A DNA stretch of 64,000 nt from Microbacterium suaedae (GCF_003254645.1 NZ_PNFD01000001.1:682001-746000); one strand, 5' to 3'; positions 11,020 to 21,566 are shown, counted from the first letter of the stretch. Notes: generated by a model from the letters alone, not told the origin. Made by a program: numbers and translations.

Positions 11020-12209
11020 GCGTTCTCTTCCTTCCTCTGCGCGGCTCGTTTCGCCGCGCGTTTGCTCTGCTTCTTATCCCGGGCGGCGTCCGCCGGGGGC
11101 TCCGCGAGGGGCAACCGGATCGTGAACGTAGACCCTTGGCCTTCTCGCGACCACAGGCGCACCTCCCCGCCGTGGCGCTGGATCGCGTGCTTCACGATCG
11201 ACAGGCCGAGGCCCGTTCCGCCCGTGTGGCGCGACCGCGCCTGATCGGCGCGGAAGAAACGCTCGAAGATGCGATTCTGATCGTTCTCGGCGATGCCGAT
11301 GCCCTGATCGGTCACGGCGATCTCCACGGCACCGTCGCCCTCGCGCACGCCGATGCCGACCCGGGATCCCTTCGAGGAGTATGCGATCGCGTTCGACACG
11401 AGGTTGCTGACGGCCTCGATGAGCACGCGCCCATCTCCGTGCACGTAACAGCCGCGGTCTCCGCCAGCGACGAGATCCACCTCGGCCGCCGTCGCCGTCA
11501 CCTGCTGCGCCTCGACGGCGGCCTGAACGACCTCGTCGATCGCGACGTCCCCGACGTCGATGAGTTCGTCAGCGGCCTGCAGCCGCGAGAGATTCATGAT
11601 GCGCCCCGTGAGCTGCCCGAGCCGGTCGGCCTCCGCCGACATCCGCTCAGTGAAGCGCCGCACCTGCACCGGATCGTCGGCCGCCATCTCGAGCGCCTCG
11701 GCAAGCAGGGCGATCGCCCCGACGGGGGTCTTCAGCTCGTGGCTCGTGTTCTGGATGAAGTCCTGCCGCATCTGCTGCAGGCGTTCCTGCTCGGAGATAT
11801 CGCGCACGAACACGAGGATGAATCCCCCGCCGATCTGCGCGGCACGGGCGACGACAAGGCGCGCCTCGCGAGAGAGCCGACCGGCGCGGATCCGCATCGT
11901 CTGAGACTCGGAGATCCCGGCGTGTCGGGCCTCCTTCATGAGCTCGCGGAGCTCGTCTTGATCGAGGCGCTCGCCCACGACCGAGCCCACCCACGTCGAC
12001 GACGGCGACGTGGCGACGACCGTCCCGGACGGATCGGTGATGATCGCAGCATCCTCGAGGACGTCGAGGATCGCCGTCACGGCGTCGGGGACGCGGGGGT
12101 GCGCCGCTTCCTCGGCGCGGGCGCGAGAACGCATCGCGGCGAAGATCACGACGGTCGCACCGGCTCCGATGAGCACCCCGACAAGGAGGGCGAGCAGTGC
12201 TTCGGGCAT
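11016..12209 (-). CDS. senX3: Sensor histidine kinase SenX3 (phosphate sensing)
   Basis: 397 residues. One N-terminal membrane helix (about 3-27), a PAS-like region (about 40-140), then the H-box QNTSHELKTPVGAIALLAEA. The ATPase domain has N-box SNLVSNAIAY, G1 VTDQGIGIAE and G2 GTGLGLSIVKHA. The long C-terminal Lys/Arg tail is unremarkable. The kinase is thought to be held in check by PhoU and the Pst importer when phosphate is plentiful. No pst genes are in this window. Transcribed divergently from phoU across a 193-bp region with PHO-like repeats. Confidence 0.93.
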   Translation of the reverse strand: MPEALLALLVGVLIGAGATVVIFAAMRSRARAEEAAHPRVPDAVTAILDVLEDAAIITDPSGTVVATSPSSTWVGSVVGERLDQDELRELMKEARHAGISESQTMRIRAGRLSREARLVVARAAQIGGGFILVFVRDISEQERLQQMRQDFIQNTSHELKTPVGAIALLAEALEMAADDPVQVRRFTERMSAEADRLGQLTGRIMNLSRLQAADELIDVGDVAIDEVVQAAVEAQQVTATAAEVDLVAGGDRGCYVHGDGRVLIEAVSNLVSNAIAYSSKGSRVGIGVREGDGAVEIAVTDQGIGIAENDQNRIFERFFRADQARSRHTGGTGLGLSIVKHAIQRHGGEVRLWSREGQGSTFTIRLPLAEPPADAARDKKQSKRAAKRAAQRKEENA

Positions 12210-12280
12210 GACTACAGGGTAAAGTCATCCCACACTCGCGTGTGAACGGCCCCACAGCACGGCGGGGCCGGAGCGCGAGT

Positions 12281-12309
12281 GTTCACGAGGGTTCCACCAG
12301 CCGTTAACC
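12281..12309 (+). promoter_or_regulatory. Putative PHO box (GTTCACC-like direct repeats)
   Basis: Three GTTnnCC-type units start at 12281 (GTTCACG), 12291 (GTTCCAC) and 12303 (GTTAACC), about one helical turn apart. A further GTGTGAAC (minus-strand GTTCACAC) lies at 12240-12247. This matches the direct-repeat style of PhoP/RegX3 sites and sits between senX3 and phoU. Assignment is by pattern only. Confidence 0.5.
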
Positions 12310-12402
12310 TTCGCTCGACACAATCGCCGCCGCCGTGCGCGACGCTGGGCCCGACCTCGCTCAGCTCCGCAGGACTCACCACGACCGGAAAGGCCTCCCA
12401 TC

Positions 12403-13095
12403 ATGCGGGAAGTGTTCCACGACACCCTCGAAGACATCCAGAACCGCCTCGCCGAGATCTCCGAGCTCGTCGCCGAGGCGATCGAGAAGGCGACGAAGGC
12501 CTTCGCGACGGGCGACGTCGCGCTCGCCGAAGAGGTGATCGCGAACGACGAGAGGATCGACGAGCTCGTCCTCACGACCGACGAGATCGCGATCGAGACG
12601 CTCGCGATGCAGCAGCCCGTCGCACACGATCTGCGCGTCATCGTCACCGCTCTGCGCGCGAGCGCGTCGCTTGAGCGCATGGGCGACCTCGCCGAGCACA
12701 TCGCGCAGCTCGTCCGCGCCCGCTACCCCGAGCGTGCGATTCCGAAGGGCCTGCGCAGCACCTTCACCCGGATGGGCGAGCTCGACGTCGAAGTCGCGCG
12801 CACTCTCACGAACCTCCTGCGCACGCAGGACCTCGCGTATGCGACGAAGATCCGCGACACCGACGACGACATCGACGAGCTCCACGCGTCCGTGTACGAG
12901 CGGGTGCTCGGCGAGTCGTTCTCCGGCGAGATCCCCGCCGTCATCGACGCGACGCTCGCGAGCCGCTACCACGAGCGGTTCGCCGACCACGCAGTGTCGG
13001 TCGCGAAGAAGGTCGTCTACCTCGCCACCGGCGACTGGTCGGGCGAGGAGGAAGACCCGTCGGTCGAGATCGTGGACCGACGCCCGGTCGACTGA
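12403..13095 (+). CDS. phoU: Phosphate signalling regulator PhoU
   Basis: 230 residues, full length. It consists of two three-helix PhoU repeats with the characteristic acidic metal-binding motifs (about residues 40-50 AEEVIANDERIDEL and the matching second-half IRDTDDDIDELHASV). Conserved MQQPVAHDLRVIVTAL and LASRYHERFADHAVSV are present. PhoU links Pst transporter status to the SenX3 kinase and lowers Pho signalling when phosphate is sufficient. A GGAAAGG box precedes the ATG. Alone on its strand, with a terminator shared with gpmA. Confidence 0.94.
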   Translation: MREVFHDTLEDIQNRLAEISELVAEAIEKATKAFATGDVALAEEVIANDERIDELVLTTDEIAIETLAMQQPVAHDLRVIVTALRASASLERMGDLAEHIAQLVRARYPERAIPKGLRSTFTRMGELDVEVARTLTNLLRTQDLAYATKIRDTDDDIDELHASVYERVLGESFSGEIPAVIDATLASRYHERFADHAVSVAKKVVYLATGDWSGEEEDPSVEIVDRRPVD

Positions 13096-13105
13096 ACGAC
13101 GAACG

Positions 13106-13149
13106 CCGAAGGGGCTCGGAGGATCCGCGGATCCTTCGAGCCCCTTCGG
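13106..13149. terminator. Bidirectional terminator between phoU and gpmA
   Basis: CCGAAGGGGCTCG pairs with CGAGCCCCTTCGG; the inner GGATCCGCGGATCC extends the stem. T-rich on the right side. The genes converge here. Confidence 0.88.
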
Positions 13150-13158
13150 TGTTTCTGG

Positions 13159-13902
13159 CTACTTCTTGCCCTGCGAAGCGACCGCTGCCGCGCCCGCAGC
13201 CGCAGCCTCGGGGTCGAGGTAGCGACCGGGCCCCGTCGGGCGCATCTCGTCATCGAGCTCGTAGACGAGCGGGATGCCGGTCGGGATGTTGAGACCGGAG
13301 ATGTCGTCATCGCTGATGCCGTCGAGGTGCTTCACGAGCGCGCGCAGCGAGTTTCCGTGCGCCGCGACGAGGACCGTCTTGCCGGCCTTCAGGTCGGGGA
13401 CGATCTCGCCTTCCCAGTACGGCAGCATGCGATCGATGACGAGCTTGAGCGACTCGGTGCGCGGCATCTCGCCGTCCATCCCGATGTAGCGGGGGTCGTC
13501 CGTCTGCGCGAACTCGTCGTCGTCGGCAATCTCGGGCGGCGGCACGTCGAACGAGCGGCGCCACTCCATGAACTTCTCCTCGCCGAACTCCTCGAGGGTC
13601 TGCGCCTTGTCCTTGCCCTGCAGCGCGCCGTAGTGGCGCTCGTTGAGGCGCCAGGAGCGCTTCGTCGGGGTCCACAGGCGGTCGGCTGCCTCGAGGGCGA
13701 TGTTGGCCGTCTGGATCGCACGGCTCAGCAGCGACGTGTGGAGCACGTCGGGCAGCACGCCCTGCTCGCGCAGCAGCTCTCCGCCGCGCTGCGCCTCGCC
13801 GCGCCCCTTCTCGGTGAGCCGCACATCGACCCAGCCGGTGAACAGGTTCTTTTCGTTCCAGTCGCTCTGCCCGTGGCGGAGCAGGATCAGGGTGTGCGTC
13901 AT
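13159..13902 (-). CDS. gpmA: 2,3-bisphosphoglycerate-dependent phosphoglycerate mutase
   Basis: 247 residues from the ATG at 13902; the frame is open further upstream but homology begins here. [20 protein letters not shown] carries the catalytic His, the acid/base region is in [14 protein letters not shown], and the second active His is in [17 protein letters not shown]. It interconverts 3- and 2-phosphoglycerate in glycolysis and gluconeogenesis. The length matches the cofactor-dependent family. The Ala-rich tail is common in actinobacteria. Confidence 0.95.
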   Translation of the reverse strand: MTHTLILLRHGQSDWNEKNLFTGWVDVRLTEKGRGEAQRGGELLREQGVLPDVLHTSLLSRAIQTANIALEAADRLWTPTKRSWRLNERHYGALQGKDKAQTLEEFGEEKFMEWRRSFDVPPPEIADDDEFAQTDDPRYIGMDGEMPRTESLKLVIDRMLPYWEGEIVPDLKAGKTVLVAAHGNSLRALVKHLDGISDDDISGLNIPTGIPLVYELDDEMRPTGPGRYLDPEAAAAGAAAVASQGKK

Positions 13903-13933
13903 GGCTCCCAGCCTACTGGGCGCGCACCCGGCC

Positions 13934-15040
13934 TCACACTCGCGGTACCTCGTGAGACGCGTCTGCCCGCGGCTCTCCCGCGGCGACGAGGAGGTCGACG
14001 ACGAGCGGGCGCAGCGAGGCGAGAACGCTCTGGTCGCCGATCCGGCCGTTCGGGGCGAGGGCCGCCGGATCCAGCCTCGTCGCGATCCCCCGCAGCGCCG
14101 CCTGCGCCGCCTGTTCCTGAGACACGTCGTCGACGGCAACCGCAAGGATCTCCGTCGCCCGTCGGATCTCCTCGACGACAGCCGCGACCTCCTCGCGCGG
14201 CTCGCCGTCCTCGACCGCATAGTGCGCGCGTCGCGCGACGACGCGAAGGTTCCGAGTCGCGAGATCCATCGCATCGTGGATCCGGCGCAGACGCGCCAGC
14301 TCGAGTCGCCGCGAACGCAGGAACGGCGACACGCTCGAGATCGCCTGCCCCGAATCGAGCGAGGTCGCCCAGGCCGACAGCGGCCCCTGCAGCTCACGCG
14401 CCTTCTGCAGGGCACGCTCCGAGCGCAGCCGATCGCCGCGGCGCAGGCCGCGCACGAGGCGCGCCATCGCGCGGTCGACGTCGCCGAAGACGGCGCGCGC
14501 GTCGCGCAGGATCGCCCCCATCGGGTTGCGCGGAAGGAGGGCCGTCACGAGGATCGCCATCACACCGCCGATCGCTCCATCGAGGATCCGCATGCCTGTG
14601 AACTGCCCGAGCGGCAGCATGAACGCGATCGCCGTCTGGATCGCCGCCGCGATCGGGAACTGCGGCGACGGCGAGAGGAAGCGCGCGATGGCGAGGGTGA
14701 GGGCGAGTACGACCGCGAGCTCCCACCACCCGGGCACGAGGAACAGCAGAGCGAGTTCGGAGATCGCGATCCCCGTGAGCATGCCCCCGACGGTCTGCGC
14801 GACATGCGAGGGGCGCGCATCGCGCGAGAGGCCGAGGCTCGAGATCGTCACGGTGACGGCGAGCAGCGGCATCGCATGCCCGATCAGGATGTGGGCGATC
14901 CCGAAAGAGGCCGACGCCGCCAGCACGATCTGCACGAGCGCAACCCACGAATCGCGCAGGCGCAGCAGGCCCGCGCGCGGGCGGTATCCGGCGTGCCAGC
15001 GCGTCGGGACGACGGAGGTGAGCGGATCGGTGTCGGGCAC
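13934..15040 (-). CDS. FUSC-family (aromatic-acid exporter-like) membrane protein
   Basis: 368 residues. The N-terminal half has about six membrane helices ([58 protein letters not shown]). The C-terminal half is a long soluble helical region with Arg-rich amphipathic helices ([15 protein letters not shown]). The conserved [10 protein letters not shown] and [11 protein letters not shown] segments fit the FUSC/ArAE superfamily, linked to efflux of aromatic acids in other bacteria. The substrate here is unknown. It lies between gpmA and ygfZ, with no operon partner that explains its role. Confidence 0.82.
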   Translation of the reverse strand: MPDTDPLTSVVPTRWHAGYRPRAGLLRLRDSWVALVQIVLAASASFGIAHILIGHAMPLLAVTVTISSLGLSRDARPSHVAQTVGGMLTGIAISELALLFLVPGWWELAVVLALTLAIARFLSPSPQFPIAAAIQTAIAFMLPLGQFTGMRILDGAIGGVMAILVTALLPRNPMGAILRDARAVFGDVDRAMARLVRGLRRGDRLRSERALQKARELQGPLSAWATSLDSGQAISSVSPFLRSRRLELARLRRIHDAMDLATRNLRVVARRAHYAVEDGEPREEVAAVVEEIRRATEILAVAVDDVSQEQAAQAALRGIATRLDPAALAPNGRIGDQSVLASLRPLVVDLLVAAGEPRADASHEVPRV

Positions 15041-15058
15041 GCTTCGAGGCTAGCCGGA

Positions 15059-16168
15059 TCAGGCCGGCGGCTGCGCCTGCTTCCGGCGCGACAGGCGCGT
15101 CAAACGCGGCACCTCGGCCGTGCGCCCCGCGTCGGCCGGGACGATGATCTCCTGCGCCGCCGCGATGCGCGACTCGCCGTGCGCGACGACGAGATCCTGG
15201 TCGCCGGGCGTGCGGCGCGCGACGATCGCGAGCGCGATCGGCCCGAGCTCGTGGTGTCGCGCCGCGGAGGTCACGACGCCCGCCTCGGCGTCGTCGGCGA
15301 GGACGACGTCACCCCGCTCGGGAAGCACCGAATCGGATCCGTCGAGGTGCAGCATCACGAGGCGGCGCGGCGGGTGCCCGAGATTGTGCACCTTCGCGAC
15401 GGTCTCCTGCCCGCGGTAGCAGCCCTTGTTGAGGTGCACAGCCGTCCGCAGCCAATCGGCCTCGTGCGGAATCAGCCGGCCATCGACTTCAGCCGACCAG
15501 CGCGGGCGCCAGGCGGCGATGCGCAGCGCCTCGACGGCGAGGGATCCCGCGATGTCCGCGTCTGCAAGCTTCTCCGCGCCCGCGGCATCGACGACCGCCT
15601 CGACCCAGTGATACTCGGCGCCCGGGTGCTCGGGGGCGACGGCGTACTGCCATCCGCCCGCCGTGACGTCCGGCCAGGGGTCAGTCCACACGACCGGCGC
15701 CCCCTCGGGCGCGATCGCCGCCGACACGAGACGCTCCGCCGCATCGGCACCGCGCATCGCTCCGACGACCCGCAGATCGTTGCGCACCGAGATCTCGACC
15801 TTCGCCCGGAAGCGCATCATCGTGAGCCACTTCGCGAGGGGCTCAGCGTCGCCCTGATCGACGAGGAGCCACAGCGTACTCCCGTCCTCAACGACGGCGG
15901 CGACGTGCTCGACATGCCCCTGCGGGTCGAGGACGAGAAGCTCGGAGCTCTCGCCCGGCTGCAGGGATCCGATCGCCTGCGACGTGATCGAGTCGAGCCA
16001 GGAGCGACGCTCCTCGCCCGAGAGAGCCAGGACGGCGCGATCGCCGCGCGGCGCGATGGCCGCGCCCTCGGCGAGGCGGCGCTGCTCGATGGCGGGGGCG
16101 CCGGCGTGCAGGATCACGCCGTCGTCGTCGACGACGATCCCCGGGCGGGCGGCAAGAGGATCCGTCAT
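15059..16168 (-). CDS. ygfZ: YgfZ/GcvT-like folate-binding protein (Fe-S cluster maintenance)
   Basis: 369 residues from the ATG at 16168, whose A overlaps the TGA of the upstream gene. The diagnostic motif KGCYRGQE is present around residue 250, followed by [10 protein letters not shown]. The protein shares the tetrahydrofolate-binding fold of GcvT but is not the glycine-cleavage enzyme, because no gcvH/gcvP partner is near and the YgfZ motif is intact. YgfZ supports repair or assembly of certain Fe-S enzymes in a folate-dependent manner. Coupled with the nitrobindin-like gene, a frequent actinobacterial pair. Confidence 0.88.
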   Translation of the reverse strand: MTDPLAARPGIVVDDDGVILHAGAPAIEQRRLAEGAAIAPRGDRAVLALSGEERRSWLDSITSQAIGSLQPGESSELLVLDPQGHVEHVAAVVEDGSTLWLLVDQGDAEPLAKWLTMMRFRAKVEISVRNDLRVVGAMRGADAAERLVSAAIAPEGAPVVWTDPWPDVTAGGWQYAVAPEHPGAEYHWVEAVVDAAGAEKLADADIAGSLAVEALRIAAWRPRWSAEVDGRLIPHEADWLRTAVHLNKGCYRGQETVAKVHNLGHPPRRLVMLHLDGSDSVLPERGDVVLADDAEAGVVTSAARHHELGPIALAIVARRTPGDQDLVVAHGESRIAAAQEIIVPADAGRTAEVPRLTRLSRRKQAQPPA

Positions 16169-16776
16169 CACTGCACCTTCGCAAGTCGCGCCGACGCGTG
16201 CGAGGCGAGCTCCCGCCCGAGCGCCGCGATGTCCCAGGCCCACAGGAGGTGACCGTCGACGAGTCCGTACATGCGCGTCGCGGCGGCGTATGGCTTCGCG
16301 CCCGCCGAGCGGACGACCGCGTCGGTTCCGAGGTCGATGCGCGGGCCATTCACCTCGCCGACATACAGCTCCTGCACGCCGTCGGAGTGCGACAGCACGA
16401 CCTCGACCGGGAAGCCGCCGTCGTCCTTCGTGCGCAGATTCTCGACGTCCTCCGCGGTGCGCGCAGGCTCTGTGCCGAGGGCGGGAAGCAGGCCGGGACC
16501 GGGCAGAGCTTCGGACGAAGGGCGCGCCAGCCGCCAGAAGCCGGTCTCGGACACGAGCTTCTGTGCGGGGCGTTCGTCGGTCGCGAGCAGCGTCGCCGTC
16601 GCCGAGTAGTTCAGGAAGGGCCCGCCGTCATGACTGAAGCTCACTCGATGCGTGAACTCGCCCGCGAAGTGGGTCTCGCCCACGCGGTAGTCGATCACGC
16701 CGGTGCCTTCCCAGACGCCGACGAGCCACGAGAGAGGGACCAGGTCGGCGGGGATGTCTGTGGGGATCTCGATCAT
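16168..16776 (-). CDS. Nitrobindin-like heme-binding beta-barrel protein (FABP/DUF1794 family)
   Basis: 202 residues from the ATG at 16776, which follows GTGGGG; a GTG at 16785 would add three residues. Signature segments LVGVWEGTG (family G-x-W-x-G-x-G), [17 protein letters not shown] and SETGFWRLA are present, as in actinobacterial nitrobindins that hold heme b and react with nitric oxide or peroxynitrite. A C-terminal His serves as heme ligand in the family; [13 protein letters not shown] contains a candidate. Translationally coupled to ygfZ. Confidence 0.88.
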   Translation of the reverse strand: MIEIPTDIPADLVPLSWLVGVWEGTGVIDYRVGETHFAGEFTHRVSFSHDGGPFLNYSATATLLATDERPAQKLVSETGFWRLARPSSEALPGPGLLPALGTEPARTAEDVENLRTKDDGGFPVEVVLSHSDGVQELYVGEVNGPRIDLGTDAVVRSAGAKPYAAATRMYGLVDGHLLWAWDIAALGRELASHASARLAKVQ

Positions 16777-16854
16777 GGTCCCCACAGCGTATCCGGCTCG
16801 CGGACAGGGTGGACGCGTCGGGCGCTCTTCAGGAGCCGCCCTCGGCGTCGCGCG

Positions 16855-16989
16855 TCACTTCTGGCCGCGGAACAGATTCACCAGGACGGCGCCCGAGACG
16901 AACGCGATCGCCAGGCTCGCGAGGCCCAGAAGACCCACGAAGAACATCTCGAGGGCGAAAACGTCGACGTCGGCGAGGAATTCGAGCAT
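16855..16989 (-). CDS. Small (44 aa) single-pass membrane protein
   Basis: ATG at 16989 to TGA at 16855. The sequence runs [15 protein letters not shown], then one membrane helix ([20 protein letters not shown]), then NLFRGQK with a basic end, predicting an N-out or amphipathic start and cytosolic C-terminus. GTGGGG lies just before the start codon. Codon positions show the strong G/C third-base pattern of real genes. It sits between the nitrobindin-like gene and another small membrane protein. I do not recognise a function; it may be an accessory peptide of a membrane complex. Confidence 0.68.
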   Translation of the reverse strand: MLEFLADVDVFALEMFFVGLLGLASLAIAFVSGAVLVNLFRGQK

Positions 16990-17027
16990 GACCCCACTCT
17001 ACCGCGCAGCGGCGCAGGGCCGCGACG

Positions 17028-17381
17028 TCACGTCGCCGGGAACCCGTCCGCCGGGAAGACGGACATGCCCGCGGCGACCGCCGTGAACAGGGCACCGAGG
17101 AGTGAGACGATTCCGACGATCAGCACAGACCCGAGTGCGGCCGTCGCGGTGCGCAGGATGAAGCCATCGACACGGCCGATGATGATCTGCGCCACGAAGG
17201 TGAGGATGACGCACACCCCAGCCGTCGACGAGACCCATCCCCAACGCTGGTCGATCGGCGTGAACATCATCACGACGACAGCGAACACGAAGGCCAGGCT
17301 CCACGGCAGGAGGAGTCCCTGGCTGCCTGCGATCCGGCCGATGATCCCGGATCTCGGCGCCGTCTGCCCCGGTTGCGACAT
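17028..17381 (-). CDS. Small four-helix membrane protein
   Basis: 117 residues from the ATG at 17381, with GAGGGAG upstream; an in-frame ATG 30 nt earlier is less well placed. Four hydrophobic spans are visible ([59 protein letters not shown] and an interrupted last segment). A Pro/Gln-rich cytosolic start precedes them. It resembles conserved uncharacterised membrane proteins found near glnR in actinobacteria. Divergent from glnR across 184 bp. No function can be assigned. Confidence 0.75.
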   Translation of the reverse strand: MSQPGQTAPRSGIIGRIAGSQGLLLPWSLAFVFAVVVMMFTPIDQRWGWVSSTAGVCVILTFVAQIIIGRVDGFILRTATAALGSVLIVGIVSLLGALFTAVAAGMSVFPADGFPAT

Positions 17382-17565
17382 GCGGCTCCCTCTCTGCGAT
17401 GAGCCCGGCATTCCGGGCCGACGCGTCCATTCTGCCCGATGCTCGCGGATCCCTCGCAGCCCGCGGCGTGATCACGGCACCGCACAGCACGCTCTCAGCT
17501 TCCTCTATCATTGGGTCACACCACAAGGGTCGGCGCCCCCATATCGGCCCGAGAGGAAGTGCCCC

Positions 17566-18288
17566 GTGGCCCAGCTGCTCGTACTCAGTTCATCCCCCGA
17601 TTCCGGGCCCGTCCTGCCCGCCTTGGAGCTTCTCAGCCACCGCGTGAAGCAGATCCCCGCCGCGCCAGCGCAGCTCGTGAACGCTCCGAGCGCCGATGTG
17701 ATCCTCGTCGACGCCCGCGGCGATCTCGCCAACGCGAAGTCTCTGTGTCGGATCCTCACGACGACGGGTCTCGACGCCCCCCTGATCCTCGTGACGACGG
17801 AGGGCGGCCTGACGGCTGTGTCCCCCGAATGGGGCATCGACGACGTCGTCCTCACGGGCGCTGGCCCTGCAGAGGTCGACGCCCGTCTTCGTCTCGCCCT
17901 CGGGCGAAAGGACGAAGAGCCCGAGACGACGCGCGTGCAGACCTCGGGCATCTCGATCGACGAGGCATCTTACTCGGCGAAGGTGCGCGGCAAACCGCTC
18001 GACCTCACCTACAAAGAGTTCCAGCTCCTGCACTTCTTCGCGACCCACCCCTCGCGCGTGTTCACGCGCGAGCAGCTGCTCAGCGAGGTCTGGGGCTACG
18101 ACTACTTCGGCGGCACCCGCACGGTCGACGTGCACGTGCGGCGCCTGCGCGCGAAGCTCGGAGACCTGGACCACCTCATCGGCACGGTGCGCAACGTCGG
18201 CTACCGGTTCAACGTCGCCGACGAGAGCAAGGCATCGACCCGCGCGGAGACCTCCTCGCCCACCCCGGGCACGCGGCAGACGTCCTGA
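17566..18288 (+). CDS. glnR: Orphan OmpR-type regulator GlnR (nitrogen control)
   Basis: 240 residues from a GTG at 17566 preceded by GAGAGGAAG. The receiver-like half ([51 protein letters not shown]) is that of actinobacterial GlnR, which works as a dimer without a partner kinase or canonical Asp phosphorylation. The winged helix has [47 protein letters not shown] (split here across two helices) and the end VRNVGYRFN. GlnR controls ammonium assimilation genes. No nitrogen genes are adjacent; ppk and mutT1 follow, with ppk 53 nt away. RegX3/PhoP are paralogues but lack the GlnR receiver signature. Confidence 0.85.
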   Translation: MAQLLVLSSSPDSGPVLPALELLSHRVKQIPAAPAQLVNAPSADVILVDARGDLANAKSLCRILTTTGLDAPLILVTTEGGLTAVSPEWGIDDVVLTGAGPAEVDARLRLALGRKDEEPETTRVQTSGISIDEASYSAKVRGKPLDLTYKEFQLLHFFATHPSRVFTREQLLSEVWGYDYFGGTRTVDVHVRRLRAKLGDLDHLIGTVRNVGYRFNVADESKASTRAETSSPTPGTRQTS

Positions 18289-18301
18289 GCCTCTGCTGAC
18301 C

Positions 18302-18308
18302 GTTCACC
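18302..18308 (+). promoter_or_regulatory. Single GTTCACC PHO-like unit upstream of ppk
   Basis: GTTCACC matches the PHO-repeat core seen before phoU and lies 34 nt before the ppk start. Only one clean unit is visible, so regulation by RegX3 is a suggestion. Confidence 0.3.
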
Positions 18309-18341
18309 TCCGCGTCGCATGACGCTGTCAGGATGGAGACC

Positions 18342-20531
18342 ATGACCGACTCCACGATCGTCGACACTGGCCTGGGCGACGCGGAGGACGACGACTTCGA
18401 CGACCTCATCGAGGTCGACGAATCCGACCTCCCCGACCACCGGTTCTCCGACCGCGAGCTCAGCTGGCTCGCGTTCAACCAGCGCGTGCTCGAACTCGCC
18501 GAGGATCCGAACGTGCCGCTGCTCGAGCGAGCGAACTTCCTGGCGATCTTCGCGAGCAACCTCGACGAGTTCTTCATGGTGCGCGTCGCGGGCCTCAAAC
18601 GACGCATCCTCACCGGTCTGGCGGTGCCGACGAACATCGGCACGACGCCCCACCGCGTACTCGAGGGCATCAGCCGCGAAGCGCATGAGCTGCAGACACG
18701 CCACGCGTCCGCCTGGCAGGAGAAGCTGCGTCCGGCCCTTGCCGAAGAAGGGATCGAGTTCGTCAGCTGGGACGACCTCACCGACCTCGAGCGCGCGGGC
18801 CTGTACGAGTACTTCCAGCAGCACGTCTTCCCCGTGCTCATGCCTCTTGCCGTGGATCCGGCCCACCCGTTCCCCTATATCTCGGGGCTCTCGCTCAACC
18901 TCGCCGTGCGCATCCGCCACTCTCGGACGGGCCGCGAGGAGTTCGCGCGCATCAAGGTGCCTCCCATGCTCCCGCGCGCCGTCCGGGTGCCCGAGAAGGA
19001 TCCCGAGAGCGACCGTGTTCGCTACCTCACGCTCGAGCGCCTCCTTTCGGAGAACCTGGGCGAGCTCTTCCCCGGGATGGAGATCATCGAACACCACGCG
19101 TTCCGCCTCACCCGGAACGAGGACATGGTGATCGAAGAGGATGAGTCGGAGAACCTCATCCAGGCGCTCGAACAGGAGCTTCTCCGGCGCCGATTCGGGC
19201 CGCCGATCCGCCTCGAGATCACCGAGGACATGGACGAGGTGACGCTCGGCCTGCTGCTCGACGAGCTCGACATCTCGGAGCAGGAGGTCTACCGCCTCCC
19301 CGCTCCGCTCGATCTGCGGGCACTGTTCCAGCTCGGCAAGATCGACCGGCCGGACCTGCGCTACAAGAAGCATGTGCCCGTCACCGCGCTCGCCTTCCAG
19401 CCGACCGACACCGACTCGAAGCACGCGAAGGCCGACGTGTTCGCAGCGATCCGCCAGGGCGACGTGCTCGTGCATCACCCGTACGAGTCGTTTGCGACGA
19501 GCGTCCAGGCGTTCCTCGAACAGGCGGCACGCGATCCCCAGGTGCTCGCGATCAAGCAGACGCTCTATCGCACCTCGGGCGACAGCCCCGTTGTTCAAGC
19601 GCTCATCGACGCGGCCGAGAACGGCAAGCAGGTGCTCGCACTCGTCGAGGTGAAGGCCCGCTTCGACGAGGCGAACAACATCGAATGGGCGCGGATCCTC
19701 GAGAAGTCGGGCGTGCACGTCGTGTACGGACTCGTCGGTCTGAAGACGCACTGCAAGATCGCATCGGTCGTGCGCGAGGAGCAGGGCCAGCTGCGCCACT
19801 ACACGCACGTCGGCACCGGCAACTACAACCCGAAGACGAGCCGGCTGTACGAGGACATGGGCCTTTTCACGTGCGATCCCGTCATCGGGCGCGACGTGAC
19901 GCGCCTGTTCAACGAGCTCAGCGGCTACGCGATCGAGAAGAAGTTCTCGCGTCTTCTCACGGCGCCCCTGCACCTGCGCAAGGGACTGCTGCGCATGATC
20001 GACCGGGAGCGGGAACACGCCGCAGCGGGGCGCCCCGCGCACGTGCGCATCAAGGTCAATTCGATGGTCGACGAAGAGATCATCGACGCCCTCTACCGCG
20101 CCTCGATGGCGGGCGCCCAGGTCGATGTCTGGGTGCGCGGCATCTGCAGTCTGCGCGTCGATCTCCCGGGCGTCAGCGACAACATCCGCGTGCGAAGCGT
20201 GCTCGGCCGCTATCTCGAGCACTCCCGGATCTTCGCGTTCGAGAACGGCGGATCCCCCGAGGTGTTCATCGGCAGCGCCGACATGATGCACCGCAACCTC
20301 GACCGACGCGTCGAGGCCCTCGTCGAGATCACGAAGCCGCAGCACGTCACCGAACTCGTGGAGTTCTTCGACCTCGCGATGGACGACGCCTCGGCGACGT
20401 GGCACCTCGGCGAGAACGGCACCTGGACCAGGCATCACGTCGACGCCGAGGGCAAGCCCCTCGTCGACGTGCAGGACAAGACCATGTCGTTGATCCAGCG
20501 TCGACGCCGGTCGCGGCAGACGAGGCGCTGA
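18342..20531 (+). CDS. ppk: Polyphosphate kinase 1
   Basis: 729 residues from the ATG at 18342, placed after GGATGGAG; an ATG at 18333 is the alternative. An acidic leader precedes [17 protein letters not shown] (N domain). The phospholipase-D-like core has [20 protein letters not shown], the autophosphorylated His region [28 protein letters not shown] and the late [14 protein letters not shown]. It reversibly polymerises the ATP gamma-phosphate into polyphosphate. It is two bases from mutT1 and follows glnR, a common actinobacterial order linking phosphate storage with nucleotide sanitation. Confidence 0.96.
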   Translation: MTDSTIVDTGLGDAEDDDFDDLIEVDESDLPDHRFSDRELSWLAFNQRVLELAEDPNVPLLERANFLAIFASNLDEFFMVRVAGLKRRILTGLAVPTNIGTTPHRVLEGISREAHELQTRHASAWQEKLRPALAEEGIEFVSWDDLTDLERAGLYEYFQQHVFPVLMPLAVDPAHPFPYISGLSLNLAVRIRHSRTGREEFARIKVPPMLPRAVRVPEKDPESDRVRYLTLERLLSENLGELFPGMEIIEHHAFRLTRNEDMVIEEDESENLIQALEQELLRRRFGPPIRLEITEDMDEVTLGLLLDELDISEQEVYRLPAPLDLRALFQLGKIDRPDLRYKKHVPVTALAFQPTDTDSKHAKADVFAAIRQGDVLVHHPYESFATSVQAFLEQAARDPQVLAIKQTLYRTSGDSPVVQALIDAAENGKQVLALVEVKARFDEANNIEWARILEKSGVHVVYGLVGLKTHCKIASVVREEQGQLRHYTHVGTGNYNPKTSRLYEDMGLFTCDPVIGRDVTRLFNELSGYAIEKKFSRLLTAPLHLRKGLLRMIDREREHAAAGRPAHVRIKVNSMVDEEIIDALYRASMAGAQVDVWVRGICSLRVDLPGVSDNIRVRSVLGRYLEHSRIFAFENGGSPEVFIGSADMMHRNLDRRVEALVEITKPQHVTELVEFFDLAMDDASATWHLGENGTWTRHHVDAEGKPLVDVQDKTMSLIQRRRRSRQTRR

Positions 20532-20533
20532 GG

Positions 20534-21538
20534 GTGGCGGCGAAGACCGGGGCGTCGTTCGCCCGCGCCCGCAACCGCCCCCGTTCGAAGCCGGTCGTCC
20601 TCGCCGCCGGCGGGGTGATGTGGCGGTACGTCGAAGGCGAGCTGCAAGTTCTCCTCGTGCACCGCGAGAAGTTCCGCGACTGGTCGTTCCCGAAGGGGAA
20701 GGTCGACCCGGGAGAAACGCTCCCCGAGACGGCCGTGCGCGAGCTCGAAGAGGAAACGGGGATCCGCGGGATCCTCGGACCTTCCCTGGGCGACGTGCAA
20801 TACCACCTGCCGTCGGGACGGGAGAAGCTCGTGCGTTACTGGGCCGTCGAGGCGACGCCCGAGGCCGTGAGCGCATCGACCTTCCGCCCGAACAAGGAGA
20901 TCGCGGCGCTCGAATGGCTGACGATCGACGCGGCACGTCAGGAGCTCAGCTACCCCGTCGACCACGACGTGCTCCGCGCCTTCGAGCAGCTCGTCGCCGT
21001 CGACGGCCTCGGAACCTTCGCGATCGCGCTCATGCGCCACGGCCAAGCCGTGCCTGGCTCGTCGATCGACGGACCCGACAGCGCGCGCCCGCTCACACCG
21101 CGCGGCACAGAGCAGGCCCGCGCCGCGGTCAGCCCGCTGCGCGCCTTCGGCATCCAGAAGGTCGTCACGTCGACGGCCGTGCGCTGCCAGGAGACCGTGC
21201 TGCCGCTCTCGCAGAAGCTGGGAAGGCGCGCATACGCGGTCGACGCGCTCAGTCAGGCGACGTGGGAGACCGGCGACGATGACGTGGCGCCCGTCGTCGA
21301 CAAGCGGATCCGCAAGGAGAAGGGAGCCGTGATCTGCTCCCACTCTCCCGTGCTCCCGGCCATCATGGAGGCGGTCGCGCAGGCGACCGGAACGCCATCA
21401 TCGCGCGAGCTGCGCAATGCGTCGTCGCTGCGCACCGGATCCTTCACCATCGTGCACGTCCGTCGCGGACGGAACGACGAGGGCGTCGTCGCGATCGAAA
21501 CCCATTCACCGCTCGACGAGCGCGCCCCGGCGAAGTGA
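20534..21538 (+). CDS. mutT1: Two-domain MutT1-like Nudix hydrolase with histidine-phosphatase domain
   Basis: 334 residues from a GTG at 20534, two bases past the ppk stop and inside its own AGGG site. The Nudix box is complete (GKVDPGETLPETAVRELEEETGI, split as GKVDPGETLPE and REUxEExG), around residue 57. From about residue 160 a histidine-phosphatase domain starts at ALMRHGQAVPG with a later CSHSPVLP His. In mycobacteria this architecture hydrolyses 8-oxo-(d)GTP and diadenosine polyphosphates. Coupling to ppk suggests shared expression. Confidence 0.92.
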   Translation: MAAKTGASFARARNRPRSKPVVLAAGGVMWRYVEGELQVLLVHREKFRDWSFPKGKVDPGETLPETAVRELEEETGIRGILGPSLGDVQYHLPSGREKLVRYWAVEATPEAVSASTFRPNKEIAALEWLTIDAARQELSYPVDHDVLRAFEQLVAVDGLGTFAIALMRHGQAVPGSSIDGPDSARPLTPRGTEQARAAVSPLRAFGIQKVVTSTAVRCQETVLPLSQKLGRRAYAVDALSQATWETGDDDVAPVVDKRIRKEKGAVICSHSPVLPAIMEAVAQATGTPSSRELRNASSLRTGSFTIVHVRRGRNDEGVVAIETHSPLDERAPAK

Positions 21539-21566
21539 CGCGGCCGGCGCACCGTAGGATGGTTCG

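Noticed and set aside
13643..16252. 869-codon plus-strand open frame opposite gpmA, FUSC and ygfZ genes
   Set aside because: Arg- and His-rich shadow without motifs; the minus-strand genes are well supported.
18201..20936. 911-codon minus-strand open frame opposite ppk
   Set aside because: Its composition mirrors the ppk codon pattern; ppk has all expected motifs on the plus strand.
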